Notes: generated by a model not told the origin, from the letters alone. Shown: positions 55,649 through 64,000, counted from the first letter of the stretch. The stretch: 64,000 nucleotides of DNA from Betaproteobacteria bacterium HGW-Betaproteobacteria-4 (GCA_002840785.1 PHCH01000015.1:1-64000); one strand, 5' to 3'. Numbers and translations: made by a program.

Positions 55649-56509
55649 ATGACCCACGCCCTGGCGCTTCCCATCCCGTCTGCCGTTGGTAACATCGACG
55701 CCTATATCCAGGCGGCGAACCGTTATCCGATGTTGGCCGAGGCCGAGGAAATCAGGCTGGCCGAGCGTTTCCACAACGAAGGCGATGTGGAAGCGGCGCG
55801 TCAGCTCGTGCTTTCGCATCTTCGTCTCGTCATCTCCATCGCCCGTGGCTATCTCGGCTACGGCCTGCCGCATGCCGACCTCATCCAGGAAGGCAATATC
55901 GGCCTCATGAAGGCCGTCAAGCGCTTCGACCCGACGCGCGGCGTGCGTCTGGTGTCGTTTGCCATGCACTGGATCAAGGCCGAGATTCACGAGTACATCC
56001 TCAAGAACTGGCGTCTGGTCAAAGTGGCGACGACCAAGGCCCAGCGCAAGCTGTTCTTCAACCTGCGCAGCCTGAAGAGCGATTACGAAGGCATCGACAC
56101 GCTGACCGGCACGCAGGCGGCTGAAGTCGCGGCGCGCCTCGGCGTCAAGCAGGACGAAGTGGTCGAGATGGAAACCCGCCTGTCGGGCCGCGACATCGCG
56201 CTCGAAGGCAATCCGGACGACGGCGACGAGGCTTTCGCGCCCATCGATTATCTGGCCGACTCGCGTTACGAGCCGACCCGCGTGCTGGAAAACAAGGCAG
56301 TCGCCCGCCTGCAGGATGAGGGGCTGCACGAAGCCTTGGCTACGCTCGATCCGCGCAGCCGTCGTATCGTCGAGGCCCGCTGGTTGCCGGAAGGCGAAGC
56401 CGCCACGCTGCACGATCTGGCCGCCGAGTTCGATGTTTCGGCCGAGCGGATTCGCCAGATCGAGGTCAAGGCGCTGCAGAAGATGCGCGGCGTGCTGGCC
56501 GAGGCCTGA
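55649..56509 (+). CDS. rpoH: RNA polymerase heat-shock sigma factor RpoH (sigma-32)
   Basis: A 286-residue sigma-70-family factor with region 2 (LVLSHLRLVISIARGYLGYGLPHADLIQEGNIGLMKAVKRFDP split over two helices), the RpoH box QRKLFFNLR and region 4 (TLHDLAAEFDVSAERIRQIEVKALQKMR). The ATG at 55649 is preferred because an AAGGAGG site lies 10 bases before it; an earlier ATG at 55619 lies beside the CIRCE element. Monocistronic, followed by a dispersed element and a palindromic terminator. Confidence 0.96.
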   Translation: MTHALALPIPSAVGNIDAYIQAANRYPMLAEAEEIRLAERFHNEGDVEAARQLVLSHLRLVISIARGYLGYGLPHADLIQEGNIGLMKAVKRFDPTRGVRLVSFAMHWIKAEIHEYILKNWRLVKVATTKAQRKLFFNLRSLKSDYEGIDTLTGTQAAEVAARLGVKQDEVVEMETRLSGRDIALEGNPDDGDEAFAPIDYLADSRYEPTRVLENKAVARLQDEGLHEALATLDPRSRRIVEARWLPEGEAATLHDLAAEFDVSAERIRQIEVKALQKMRGVLAEA

Positions 56510-56523
56510 AAGACGGCTCGGCG

Positions 56524-56560
56524 CATTTCATTTTTGGCCATTTTTCCCGGTTGACCGTAG
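56524..56560 (-). repeat. Dispersed short element downstream of rpoH
   Basis: Minus strand: exact core ACGGTCAACCGG, then GAAAAATGGCCAAAAATG and AAATGCGCCG. This copy is nearest the apparent consensus. Intergenic. Confidence 0.85.
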
Positions 56561-56598
56561 CAATCCGCTACGCCGCCGGGAATACCGGCCAGACAGCA

Positions 56599-56624
56599 AC
56601 AAAGGGAGCCGCGGCTCCCTTTGT
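56599..56624. terminator. Palindromic terminator between rpoH and napB
   Basis: ACAAAGGGAGCC and GGCTCCCTTTGT pair around a GC centre, a perfect 26-base palindrome between convergent genes. It is likely shared by both; the T runs are short, so efficiency is uncertain. Confidence 0.75.
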
Positions 56625-56641
56625 CGTTTTCCCCGCGTCAA

Positions 56642-57136
56642 TCAGTTCTTTTTCTTGCTCGCCTTGGCGCTCTTCCCGGCCACCAGGTCGCCCTTGAAAT
56701 CGTTGTCGACGAGTGGCGGTGCATCGACCTGCTGGACGTGGCACTGGGTGCAGTTGTGGCGCGCCGCCGAGGCGTGCTCGAGCAGCTTGCCGTCACGGTC
56801 GCGGAAATGGCTGTCGCCGACCTTCGGGGCTTTCTTTTTCTGGTAGTTGTCGACGCCGTGGCAGCTCAGGCACTGGTTTTCTTCCAGCGTGATCTCGTCG
56901 AAATTCTCGACTGCATGCGGAATGACCGGCGGTTGATCGCGGAAAGTGCGAGCCACCTTTTCCTGTCCACCCGGCTTGCCGCCAAGGAATTTCTTGGCTT
57001 CCGGGGCCGGGTCCGGCGCCGCGACATCGGCGCCACGCAGGGCTTTGGGCACCTCGCCAGCCATGCCCGGAGCGGCCAGCGCCCAGCAGGCCAGCGCGGC
57101 CAGAACGGCAAACGTCGTCTTCAGTGAATTTTTCAT
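56642..57136 (-). CDS. napB: Periplasmic nitrate reductase dihaem cytochrome c subunit NapB
   Basis: NapB passes electrons to NapA in the periplasm. The 164-residue precursor has a signal peptide (LAALACWALAAPGMAG) and two haem motifs CLSCH and CTQCH, with conserved HFRDRDGK and RHNCTQCHVQQ. The C-terminus is a lysine-rich tail. Complete. Last gene of napDAGHB, 40 bases after napH. Confidence 0.95.
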   Translation of the reverse strand: MKNSLKTTFAVLAALACWALAAPGMAGEVPKALRGADVAAPDPAPEAKKFLGGKPGGQEKVARTFRDQPPVIPHAVENFDEITLEENQCLSCHGVDNYQKKKAPKVGDSHFRDRDGKLLEHASAARHNCTQCHVQQVDAPPLVDNDFKGDLVAGKSAKASKKKN

Positions 57137-57166
57137 GATGGGCGCTCCTCCTCTAAAACGGGCTGA

Positions 57167-57911
57167 TCAAACGTTTTCATCCGGCGCCGCCGACGCCGTC
57201 GAAACCGGGTTGTTGAAACGCAGTCCGCATGCAGTCGTTGCAGGCGGTGCGGGCCGGGGCCGAGACCCGCAACGGGCTCCACCGGCCAAGCAGGCTGTAG
57301 AAGGCGCCGACCGGGCAGAGATGGCCGCACCAGCCACGGCTCATCACGAACAGGTCGAACAGGAACACGGCAAGGACTACGGTCCACGCCGCGCCAAGGC
57401 CAAAAATCAGGCCGCGATGCAGCATCGAAACCGGGTTGATCAGTTCCCACAACACCACGCCGCTGAGCGCCGAGCCGAGCAGCGTCATGCCCAGTATCCA
57501 GTAGCGCGTCTTGCGCGACAGGTGGGTGCTGCCCTTGATGCCGAGCCGGTCGCGCAGCCAGCCGGCAGCATCGGTGACCAGGTTGACCGGGCAGACCCAG
57601 CTGCAATAGACGCGCCCCCCGACCACCAGGTAGAAAGCCAGGACGATGCCGACGCCGATCAGCCCGAGCTTTTCCGGCAAGTGGCCGGTCATGGCCGACT
57701 GCAGCGCGACGTAGGGATCGGTCAGCGGCAACAGATCGAGGGTGAAGCTGTAGTTGAGGTTGCCCTTGACGACCCAGATCCCGGCCAATGGCCCGAGCAG
57801 GAACAGGCCGAGAATGCCGAGCTGCGAGATCCGGCGCAGGATCAGCCAGCGATGCGCCCGCAACCAGCCTTTTTCCGCCACGGCCTCGGCGCCGATACGC
57901 TTGGCGCTCAT
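57167..57911 (-). pseudogene. napH: Quinol dehydrogenase membrane subunit NapH with C-terminal deletion
   Basis: NapH is the membrane ferredoxin-like subunit that takes electrons from quinol with NapG. Four helices and the CSWVCPVN and CGHLCPVGA motifs are intact. After CNDCM the frame reads RTAFQQPGF and stops at 57177. In the next frame the sequence continues as CGLRFNNPVSTASAAPDENV to a stop at 57167, evidently the native end. The two C-terminal [4Fe-4S] cysteine clusters, several tens of residues, are missing at a junction near 57225. The product as written should not function. Confidence 0.85.
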
Positions 57912-58789
57912 GGCTTGTCTCCCAAGCCTGGTGGATGGCTGGGCATGACCCCGGCCTCGCTGCCCGGCATGCCGCGCAGCGGAGCGGTCTGCCCGCTGGC
58001 CGGATCGTAGTGGCCGGGCAAGCTGGCGCCGTCCGGCATGCGGTCGGGCAAGTCGAGCATTTTCGATTCGTCGATCAGCGAATGGCCGGCCTTTTCCTGC
58101 TCCTCCCAGCCGAGCCGGTAGTGCTTGCCGAGTTCGCCCTTGGCCAGCCCGGGCGGCAGCACACGGATCGCCGCCTCGTCGAGGACGCAGGACTTTTCAC
58201 ATTTGCCGCAGCCGGTGCAGTCGGCCGAATGCACCGTCGGCAGGAACATGGCGTGGCGGCCGGTGCGCGGATTGGGCACCATCTCGAGCGTGATCGCCTT
58301 GTCGATGACCGGGCAGACGCGATAGCAGACGTCGCAGCGCAAACCGAGAAAATTGAGGCAGGTTTCGTGGTCGATGAGCACCGCCACGCCCATCTTCGAC
58401 CGGTTGATGTCAGTCAGACCGTGGTCGAGCGCGCCGGTCGGGCAGGCCTTGATGCAGGGAATGTCTTCGCACATCTCGCAGGGGATGTTGCGCGCCGTGA
58501 AGTACGGCGTACCGGTGGCCACCGGCGTTTCCGGCTTGGCCAGTTTGAGGGTGTTGTACGGGCAGTCGCGCACGCAGAGTCCGCAACGGATGCAGGCGCC
58601 GAGGAAGTCGTCTTCCGGCAAGGCGCCCGGCGGGCGCAAGGCAAGGGCCGGCAAGGCCTTGGACTGCTTGGCATAAAGCCCGAGGCCGAGGCCCAGCAGG
58701 CCGACGCCGCAAGCCATCTTGGCCGAGTCGAAAAAGAACTGGCGGCGGGCCATGCCGCTTTTTGGGGAAATTGGTTTCATGTCATTCAC
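57908..58789 (-). CDS. napG: Quinol dehydrogenase ferredoxin subunit NapG
   Basis: A 293-residue Tat-exported iron-sulfur protein ([15 protein letters not shown] signal) with four [4Fe-4S] motifs: [26 protein letters not shown], the [17 protein letters not shown] set and [11 protein letters not shown]. With NapH it oxidises quinol and feeds NapB/NapA. A C-terminal extension after the last cluster (about 235-293) is proline- and glycine-rich. It overlaps napH by 4 bases and is complete. Confidence 0.95.
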   Translation of the reverse strand: MNDMKPISPKSGMARRQFFFDSAKMACGVGLLGLGLGLYAKQSKALPALALRPPGALPEDDFLGACIRCGLCVRDCPYNTLKLAKPETPVATGTPYFTARNIPCEMCEDIPCIKACPTGALDHGLTDINRSKMGVAVLIDHETCLNFLGLRCDVCYRVCPVIDKAITLEMVPNPRTGRHAMFLPTVHSADCTGCGKCEKSCVLDEAAIRVLPPGLAKGELGKHYRLGWEEQEKAGHSLIDESKMLDLPDRMPDGASLPGHYDPASGQTAPLRGMPGSEAGVMPSHPPGLGDKP

Positions 58790-58862
58790 GGTTCAGTTCA
58801 GCCAGTCGCGGGCGAGCCCCTTGCCCGCCCGCGCCGGCACTCCCTGATTGCCTCGTTGTCGC

Positions 58863-61244
58863 TCAGGCCTTGACCACCTTGCACGCACACTTCTTGAAGT
58901 CGGTCTCTTTCGAGATCGGACAGGTGGCATCCAGGGTCAGCTTGTTGACCAGACGATGTTCATCGAAGAAAGGCACAAAAACGAGCCCGACCGGCGGCTT
59001 GTTGCGCCCCTTGGTTTCAACCCGCAACTGGATCTCGCCGCGCCGCGAGGCAACCTTGACCACGTCGTTGCGGACCAGGCCGCGCTTCTTGGCATCTTGC
59101 GGATTCATGAAGACGACGGCATCGGGCACCGCCTTGTACAACTCCGGCACGCGCCGGGTCATCGAGCCGGTGTGCCAGTGTTCGAGCACCCGGCCGGTAC
59201 ACAGCCAGAGATCGTATTCGGCATCGGGCATCTCGGCCGCCGGCTGATAGGGCAGGGCAAAAACCACCGCCTTGCCGTCGGGTTTGCCGTAGAAGCGGAC
59301 GCCTTCGCCGGCCTTCACGTAAGGATCGTAGCCCTCGCGGAAGCGCCACAGCGTTTCCTTGCCGTCGACCACCGGCCAGCGCAGGCCGCGTGCCTTGTGA
59401 TAGTCGTCGAAATTGGCCAGATCGTGGGCCTTGCCGCGACCGAAGCGAGCGTATTCCTCGAACAGACCCTTCTGCAGATAGAAGCCCAATTGCTGCGATT
59501 CGACATTGTCGAAGCCCTTGGCCGTCTGCTCCAGCGGGAAGGCATTGACCTGGCCGTTGGCGTAGAGAATCTGGAATAGCGACTTGCCGCGGTAGCTCGG
59601 ATTCTTGGCGAGCAACTCGGCCGGCCACACGTCGTCGGTCGTGAAGCGCTTGGAGAATTCAATGTACTGCCAGAGGTCGGACATCGCCTCGCCCGGCGCC
59701 CGCACCTGCTGCCGCCAGAACTGCGTGCGGCGCTCGGCGTTGCCATAGGCCCCCTCCTTCTCCATCCACATCGCCGAGGGCAGCACGAGGTCGGCCGACA
59801 TCGCCGATACCGTCGGATAGCAGTCGGAAACGACGATGAAGTTGTCGGGGTTGCGCCAGCCGGGATAAACCTCGCCGTTGACGTTCGGCCCGGCCTGCAT
59901 GTTGTTGGTCGTCGTCGTCCAGTAGAAATTGATCTTGCCGTCCTTGAGCAGGCGCGACTGCAGCGAAGGCTGGCCGGTCAGCGAGAAGGGGCTGTTGCCC
60001 GGTTCGGAAATCTTGCCGACCAGCAAATGGACGTTGTAGACCATGTTGTTCACCCAGGTGCCCCGGGTGTGCTGGTTGAAGCCCATGGTCCAGAAGGATG
60101 TGACCCTGGTCTTCGGATCGGCGTAGGTTTTGGCCAGGGCCTCGAGCCGGTCTTTCGGCACGCCGGAAATTTCGTGCGCCTTGTCGAGCGTGTATTCGGC
60201 GACGAAGGCAGCGAACTCATCGAAGGTGATCGGCGAAGTCTTGCCCGGATTGCCCTTGGGCTTGCCGTCGGCGCCAGGATAGCCATTGTTGCCGGCCGCC
60301 TGTTCGAGGGGATGGTTCGGACGCAGGCCGTAGCCGATGTCGGTGACGCCCTTGGCGAAATTGACGTGCTTGGCGACAAATTCCTTGTTAACCGCGCCGG
60401 ACTGGATGATGTAGTTGGCGATGTAATTGAGGATCGCCAGGTCCGACTGCGGATTGAAGATCAGCTGGTTGTCGGCCAGTTCGCAGGAACGATGGGTAAA
60501 GGTGGACAGGACATGGACCTTGACGTGCTTGGCGCTCAGCCGACGATCCGTGACGCGCGACCAGAGGATGGGGTGCATTTCGGCCATGTTCGAGCCCCAC
60601 AGCACGAAGGCATCGGCATGCTCGATGTCGTCGTAGCAGCCCATCGGCTCGTCGATGCCGAAGGTACGCATGAAGCCAGCCACGGCCGAGGCCATGCAGT
60701 GGCGGGCGTTGGGGTCGATGTTGTTGGAGCGGAAGCCGGCCTTGAACAGTTTGGCCGCGGCATAGCCTTCCCAGATGGTCCACTGGCCGGAGCCGAACAT
60801 GGCGATGTTGCGCGGGCCGCCTTTCTTCAAGGCAGCCTTGGCTTTCTCTTCCATGATGTCGAAAGCCTTTTCCCAGCTGATCGGCTGGAATTCGCCATTC
60901 TTGTCGAACTTGCCATCCTTCATGCGGAGCAGGGGCTGGGTCAGGCGATCCTTCCCGTACTGGATCTTCGAGAGGAAGTAACCCTTGATGCAGTTGAGGC
61001 CGCGATTGACCGGCGCCTCGGGGTCGCCCTGGGTGGCGACGATGCGCCCATCCTTGACCCCGACCAGAACGCCGCAGCCGGTGCCGCAATAGCGACAGGC
61101 CCCCTTGTCCCAGCGCACGCCGTCGTCCCTGCCTTTTTGCTGCGCCAGGACGGCGCTCGGCACGCTGATGCCGGCGACGCTTGCGGCCGCCGCGACTGCG
61201 TTGCTCTTGATGAAATCACGCCGGGTAAGTTTTACTTCAATCAT
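58863..61244 (-). CDS. napA: Periplasmic nitrate reductase catalytic subunit NapA, internal in-frame deletion
   Basis: NapA reduces nitrate at a bis-MGD molybdenum site. The 793-residue precursor has a Tat signal ([11 protein letters not shown]), the [4Fe-4S] motif [10 protein letters not shown]...NCIKGY and the Mo-ligand cysteine in ARHCMASAV. After [10 protein letters not shown] the sequence goes directly to [10 protein letters not shown]. The roughly 50 residues found here in all NapA proteins (beginning [20 protein letters not shown]) are absent, with the junction near 59957. The frame is preserved. The missing segment lines the cofactor cleft, so activity is doubtful unless the gap is an assembly fault. 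The start at 61244 follows napD by one base. Confidence 0.92.
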   Translation of the reverse strand: MIEVKLTRRDFIKSNAVAAAASVAGISVPSAVLAQQKGRDDGVRWDKGACRYCGTGCGVLVGVKDGRIVATQGDPEAPVNRGLNCIKGYFLSKIQYGKDRLTQPLLRMKDGKFDKNGEFQPISWEKAFDIMEEKAKAALKKGGPRNIAMFGSGQWTIWEGYAAAKLFKAGFRSNNIDPNARHCMASAVAGFMRTFGIDEPMGCYDDIEHADAFVLWGSNMAEMHPILWSRVTDRRLSAKHVKVHVLSTFTHRSCELADNQLIFNPQSDLAILNYIANYIIQSGAVNKEFVAKHVNFAKGVTDIGYGLRPNHPLEQAAGNNGYPGADGKPKGNPGKTSPITFDEFAAFVAEYTLDKAHEISGVPKDRLEALAKTYADPKTRVTSFWTMGFNQHTRGTWVNNMVYNVHLLVGKISEPGNSPFSLTGQPSLQSRLLKDGKINFYWTTTTNNMQAGPNVNGEVYPGWRNPDNFIVVSDCYPTVSAMSADLVLPSAMWMEKEGAYGNAERRTQFWRQQVRAPGEAMSDLWQYIEFSKRFTTDDVWPAELLAKNPSYRGKSLFQILYANGQVNAFPLEQTAKGFDNVESQQLGFYLQKGLFEEYARFGRGKAHDLANFDDYHKARGLRWPVVDGKETLWRFREGYDPYVKAGEGVRFYGKPDGKAVVFALPYQPAAEMPDAEYDLWLCTGRVLEHWHTGSMTRRVPELYKAVPDAVVFMNPQDAKKRGLVRNDVVKVASRRGEIQLRVETKGRNKPPVGLVFVPFFDEHRLVNKLTLDATCPISKETDFKKCACKVVKA

Positions 61245-61245
61245 C

Positions 61246-61452
61246 TCAGGCCTCCTCATCTGGATCGGTTTCGTACTGGTGATAGACCAGGGCGGCCGAG
61301 ATAACCCCCGGCATCTGGCGTATCGCCTCAAAGATGTTGCTGGTGTTGTCTTCGTCGCCGGATTCGATGGAAATGATCATCCGGCCATCTGTTGGCAGAA
61401 CGCCAAGAATGGCGCTGGAAATATTGATGCCGGAGGAAAGCTTCCTGTCCAT
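61246..61452 (-). CDS. napD: NapD maturation chaperone, shortened
   Basis: NapD binds the NapA Tat signal during cofactor insertion. The 68-residue frame has the family start (INISSAI) and end ([10 protein letters not shown]...[18 protein letters not shown]), but the middle strand-helix of about 20-25 residues (usually RPE...LPGVEVHA) is missing between LGV and LPTDGR near 61405. The deletion is in frame. Usual length is 80-95 residues. First gene of the nap operon. Confidence 0.85.
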   Translation of the reverse strand: MDRKLSSGINISSAILGVLPTDGRMIISIESGDEDNTSNIFEAIRQMPGVISAALVYHQYETDPDEEA

Positions 61453-61511
61453 ACCGCGCCCATTCCGTTAGTGTCAGCTCGGGCAATCTACGCCCCTAAG
61501 CCGATGCTTCT

Positions 61512-61525
61512 TTAGCGCAGATCAA
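61512..61525 (-). promoter_or_regulatory. Weak FNR-type site upstream of napD
   Basis: Minus strand TTGAT-CTGC-GCTAA has one perfect FNR half and a poor second half (7 of 10 bases). It lies about 60 bases before napD in the 118-base gap after tatD. No convincing promoter hexamers are visible. Confidence 0.25.
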
Positions 61526-61570
61526 ATCGGGGAAATACCCCTACGAAGCTTGCTGGAATGTTGACGATGA

Positions 61571-62332
61571 TCAAATGCCGGGCAGTACGCGCCGGGCATT
61601 GGTCGCACTGGCGGCGCTCACTTCGGCCACCGTCAGGCCGCGCAAATCGGCCAGCACCGCGGCGATGCGCGGCAATTCGGCGGGGGCGTTGCGGCCGCCG
61701 TTGAGCCAGGCCGGCGGGATGTCCGGCGCATCGGTTTCGAGAACGATGGATTCGAGCGGGAGGGTTCTCGCCAGCTCGCGAATGCGCGTTGAACCGCTGA
61801 AGGTTATCGCCCCGCCGAAGCCCAGCGCGAAGCCGAGTTTGATGAATTCATCGGCCTGCTGGCGGCTGCCGTTGAAGGCATGGGCGATGCCGCCACGGAC
61901 GCCGATCCGGCGCAATTGCTTGAGCACCGGATCGACGGCCCGGCGAATATGGAGCAGCACGGGCAGATCGAAATCGCGGGCCAGCCTCAGCTGTGCAACG
62001 AAAAAGTCGGTCTGGCGCTCGCTGTCGATGCCATCGACGTAGAAATCGAGTCCGATCTCGCCGACCGCCACCGGCGGTGCCTGTTGCAGCCAGTCGCGCA
62101 GCCGGGACAGGTCGTCCGGACTGGACTGGTCGACGTAAAGCGGGTGAATGCCGTAGGCCTCAAGGCAGGCCGGATAGTCGGCAATTTTCGATTTTGGCCG
62201 AAAATTCCGGTTGACCGTAACACCCGGCACAACGATGCGCCCCACCCCGGCCGCCAGCGCCGCGGCATACACCGCATCCCGGTCGGCATCGAATTCGGCC
62301 GCGTCGAGATGGCAGTGGGTGTCGATCAACAT
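61571..62332 (-). CDS. TatD family metal-dependent hydrolase
   Basis: A 253-residue TIM-barrel DNase/hydrolase with the metal motif DTHCHLD at the start, GEIGLDFY, HIRRA and ETDAPDIPP. Near residue 38 a copy of the dispersed element (62181-62220) is read as TVNRNFRPKSKIADYP where the family has a shorter or different loop, so the element has been absorbed into the protein. It follows dadA with no gap. Otherwise complete. Confidence 0.93.
   Translation of the reverse strand: MLIDTHCHLDAAEFDADRDAVYAAALAAGVGRIVVPGVTVNRNFRPKSKIADYPACLEAYGIHPLYVDQSSPDDLSRLRDWLQQAPPVAVGEIGLDFYVDGIDSERQTDFFVAQLRLARDFDLPVLLHIRRAVDPVLKQLRRIGVRGGIAHAFNGSRQQADEFIKLGFALGFGGAITFSGSTRIRELARTLPLESIVLETDAPDIPPAWLNGGRNAPAELPRIAAVLADLRGLTVAEVSAASATNARRVLPGI
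62181..62220 (-). repeat. Dispersed short element, copy in the tatD-family gene
   Basis: Minus strand: exact core ACGGTCAACCGG, then AATTTTCGGCCAAAATCG and AAAATTGCCG. In frame inside the hydrolase gene. Confidence 0.75.
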
Positions 62333-63592
62333 CTAATAACCGAAACTGGGTTTGAGAAAGGGGAAATCCGGTTCGGGCAGGCTGCCGCTCATCATTTCGG
62401 CCAGCGAGGCCCCCGAGCCGCAAGCCATGGTCCAGCCCAGGGTGCCGTGGCCGGTGTTGAGCCACAAGTTGCCGTAGCGCGTCCGGCCGATGATCGGCAC
62501 ATTGGACGGCGTGGCCGGGCGCAGGCCGCACCAGAATTCCGGCTCGCCGACCGTTTTCAGCTCGGGGAAAAGCTGCCGGGTGCGCGCGATCAGCGCCTGG
62601 CAACGGACCGGGTTGAGGTCGAGGTTGTAGCCGTTGAACTCGGCCGTACCGGCGATGCGCAGGCGATTGCCGAGACGGGAGAAAACCAGCTTGCACTCGT
62701 CGTCGGTCACGCTGACCATGGGCGCCACGCAGCCGTCGGCCAGCGTCAGCGTGGCTGAATAGCCCTTGGCCGGATAAACCGGCAACTTGATGCCGAGCGG
62801 CTTGGTGAGCAGCGGCGAATAGCTGCCGAGGGCGACGACATAGGCATCGGCCGTCAGCAATTCATGCCCCTTCTTGCCGCGGGCGACGATGCCGGCGATC
62901 TGGCCGGCACCGGCGGCAATGCGCTCGATATCGATGCCGTAACGGAAATCGACGCCGTGGGCGGCCGCTTTTTCAGCCAGGGCGGCGGTAAATTTGTGAG
63001 CGTCGCCCGATTCATCGGAGCGCGTGTAGTCGCCGCCGACCAGCATGGATTGCGCGCCGGCCAGGGCCGGTTCGATTTTCACGCATTTTTCGGCGTCGAC
63101 CGTAAGACGGTCGAGCCCGAAATCCCGCATGACTTGCGCCGCCTCGATGGCTTGGGCGAATTCATCGCGGTCGGTATAAATGTGCAGGATGCCGCGTTCG
63201 AGATGGTCGTATTCGAGGTTCAGCTCCTGGCGCAGCGCCTGCAGGCGACCGCGGCTGTAAAGCGCCAGGGCGACGATGGCTTCCATGTTGCGCCGGGTCG
63301 AGCCGGGCAGGCATTCACCGAGAAAGCGCGCCCCCCAGGCCAGTTGCGCCGGGTCGGCCCGCCAGCGCCAGAGCAGCGGCGCATCTTCGCGTCCCAGCCA
63401 TTTGCGCAGCCGGGTCAGGACATGGGGATTGGCCCATGGCTCGGCGTGCGAAACCGAAATCTGCCCGCCATTGGCAAAACTCGTTTCGTTGCCGGCCAGC
63501 GGCTGCCGGTCGACGACCGTCACCTCATGCCCGGCGCGGGCCAGATACCACGCGCTTGTCGTGCCGACGACACCGGCACCCAGCACGAGGTG
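62333..63592 (-). CDS. dadA: D-amino acid dehydrogenase small subunit, native start codon lost
   Basis: DadA oxidises D-amino acids with FAD. The sequence from HLVLGAGVVGTTSAWYLARAGHEVTVVDR to the end carries the FAD motif, ETSFANGGQISVSHAEPWA and GHGTLGWTMACGSG, all family-typical, about 418 residues. Upstream of HLVLG the frame runs into sequence that encodes SpoT in another frame, and no ATG is present; only a GTG at 63586 could start it. A deletion seems to have removed the first codons of dadA and the end of spoT. A diverged dispersed-element copy may lie at 63070-63105. Confidence 0.85.
   Translation of the reverse strand, partial: HLVLGAGVVGTTSAWYLARAGHEVTVVDRQPLAGNETSFANGGQISVSHAEPWANPHVLTRLRKWLGREDAPLLWRWRADPAQLAWGARFLGECLPGSTRRNMEAIVALALYSRGRLQALRQELNLEYDHLERGILHIYTDRDEFAQAIEAAQVMRDFGLDRLTVDAEKCVKIEPALAGAQSMLVGGDYTRSDESGDAHKFTAALAEKAAAHGVDFRYGIDIERIAAGAGQIAGIVARGKKGHELLTADAYVVALGSYSPLLTKPLGIKLPVYPAKGYSATLTLADGCVAPMVSVTDDECKLVFSRLGNRLRIAGTAEFNGYNLDLNPVRCQALIARTRQLFPELKTVGEPEFWCGLRPATPSNVPIIGRTRYGNLWLNTGHGTLGWTMACGSGASLAEMMSGSLPEPDFPFLKPSFGY
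63070..63105 (-). repeat. Possible diverged dispersed element in dadA
   Basis: Minus strand ACGGTCGACGCC, then GAAAAATGCGTGAAAATC and GAACCG. The core has three mismatches but the A-rich spacing matches the other copies. Low confidence. Confidence 0.3.
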
Positions 63593-63999
63593 AACAGGCG
63601 TTCCGGATCGGCATCCATCGAAACATGCTCGATGTTCGACCCGGCCTCGGCGATGGCCGACGCCACCTGGGCCAGCACGCCGCGTGAATTCTTGACCTCG
63701 ACGTTGATGCGGATATCGAACAGCTTGCCTTCTTCCGGCTCCCACTCGACGTCGATCCACTTCTGTGGCTCGGAAGTCCGCGATTTGCGGATGCTGGCAC
63801 AGTCATGGGTATGAATGATCAGGCCGCTGCCTTTGCGGATCGAGCCGATGATCGGATCGCCGGGAATCGGCTGGCAGCAGCGCGCCAGCTGGATGGCCAT
63901 GCCTTCGGTGCCGTGGATGGCCAGGGCCATGCCGCTCGGCACCTCGTGCGCCATGTCCTCGCGGGCCAGCAGGCGGCGGGCGACGACCGACGGCAGGCG
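63520..63999 (-). pseudogene. spoT: SpoT (ppGpp synthase/hydrolase) C-terminal part, 3' end deleted
   Basis: The frame is open from the window edge and encodes the C-terminal region of SpoT/RelA: the conserved-cysteine segment QLARCCQPIPGDPIIGSIRKGSGLIIHTHDC and the ACT domain (RINVEVKNSRGVLAQVASAIAEAGSNIEHVSMDADPERLFT). At about 63600 it passes into dadA sequence in another frame and stops at 63520, so the last 30-35 residues of the ACT domain are missing. The catalytic N-terminal domains lie outside the window. The ACT domain is regulatory, so the protein might retain function if the deletion is real. Confidence 0.85.
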
Positions 64000-64000
64000 C

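Noticed and set aside
61453-61570. Strong anaerobic (FNR/NarL) promoter for nap
   Set aside because: Only one FNR half-site and an isolated NarL-like heptamer are present; kept as a low-confidence site only.

Overview
The window looks like a chromosomal segment of a GC-rich betaproteobacterium of the Rhodocyclales (Dechloromonas/Azonexus type). The evidence is the protein family styles, a napDAGHB nitrate reductase operon, glnA-ntrBC nitrogen control, a dense set of PAS/GGDEF/REC signalling proteins and RpoH. The genus is an inference; no 16S gene is present.

Layout. 1-2.7 kb: housekeeping genes ribH-nusB-thiL-pgpA and an orphan HicA-like protein. 2.7-19.7 kb: a nearly gapless, co-directional signalling island of nine genes. 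It holds a hybrid kinase, a REC-PAS-PAS-GGDEF-EAL-REC protein, a PAS/GAF kinase, a REC-HD-GYP phosphodiesterase, a lone receiver, an MglA-like small GTPase, a soluble kinase, a receiver fused to a PilB/GspE-type secretion ATPase with an MshEN-like segment, and a hemerythrin-PAS kinase. Together these suggest that two-component and c-di-GMP signals converge on a GTPase and a type IV pilus-like motor ATPase. 19.7-28.6 kb: tRNA-Arg(CCG), an HDOD protein, an NlpC/P60 lipoprotein, a semialdehyde dehydrogenase, a DUF350/SPFH/DUF4178 operon with a 47-residue membrane peptide, coaX and birA. 28.6-38.6 kb: ntrC, ntrB, an RND efflux pair, a DUF4124 protein, glnA and a CDF metal transporter. 38.6-46.1 kb: rhodanese, nadA, a ybhP-ybhO(clsB)-like pair, gluQ, a Kef-type antiporter, an orphan ParB and HU. 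46.3-55.5 kb: a nitrogen-scavenging cluster with a nitrate/cyanate-type ABC importer, cyanase, OsmC, AhpD and rubredoxin reductase, headed by NtrC/sigma-54 signals. Upstream lie a rubredoxin/acyl-CoA dehydrogenase unit with its own sigma-54 promoter and a GAF-AAA-Fis activator. 55.6-61.5 kb: rpoH under a perfect CIRCE element, then napDAGHB. 61.5-64 kb: tatD, dadA and the 3' part of spoT.

Two features cut across the window. First, a short dispersed element with the core ACGGTCAACCGG followed by phased A-rich tracts occurs at least nine times, in both orientations, inside and between genes; it resembles a DNA-uptake signal. Second, at least seven loci (ntrC, glnA, clsB, napH, napA, napD and the spoT/dadA junction) carry short internal deletions that remove well-known conserved segments. 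Either the genome or the assembly has suffered repeated microdeletions, and that should be settled before any biology is built on those genes.
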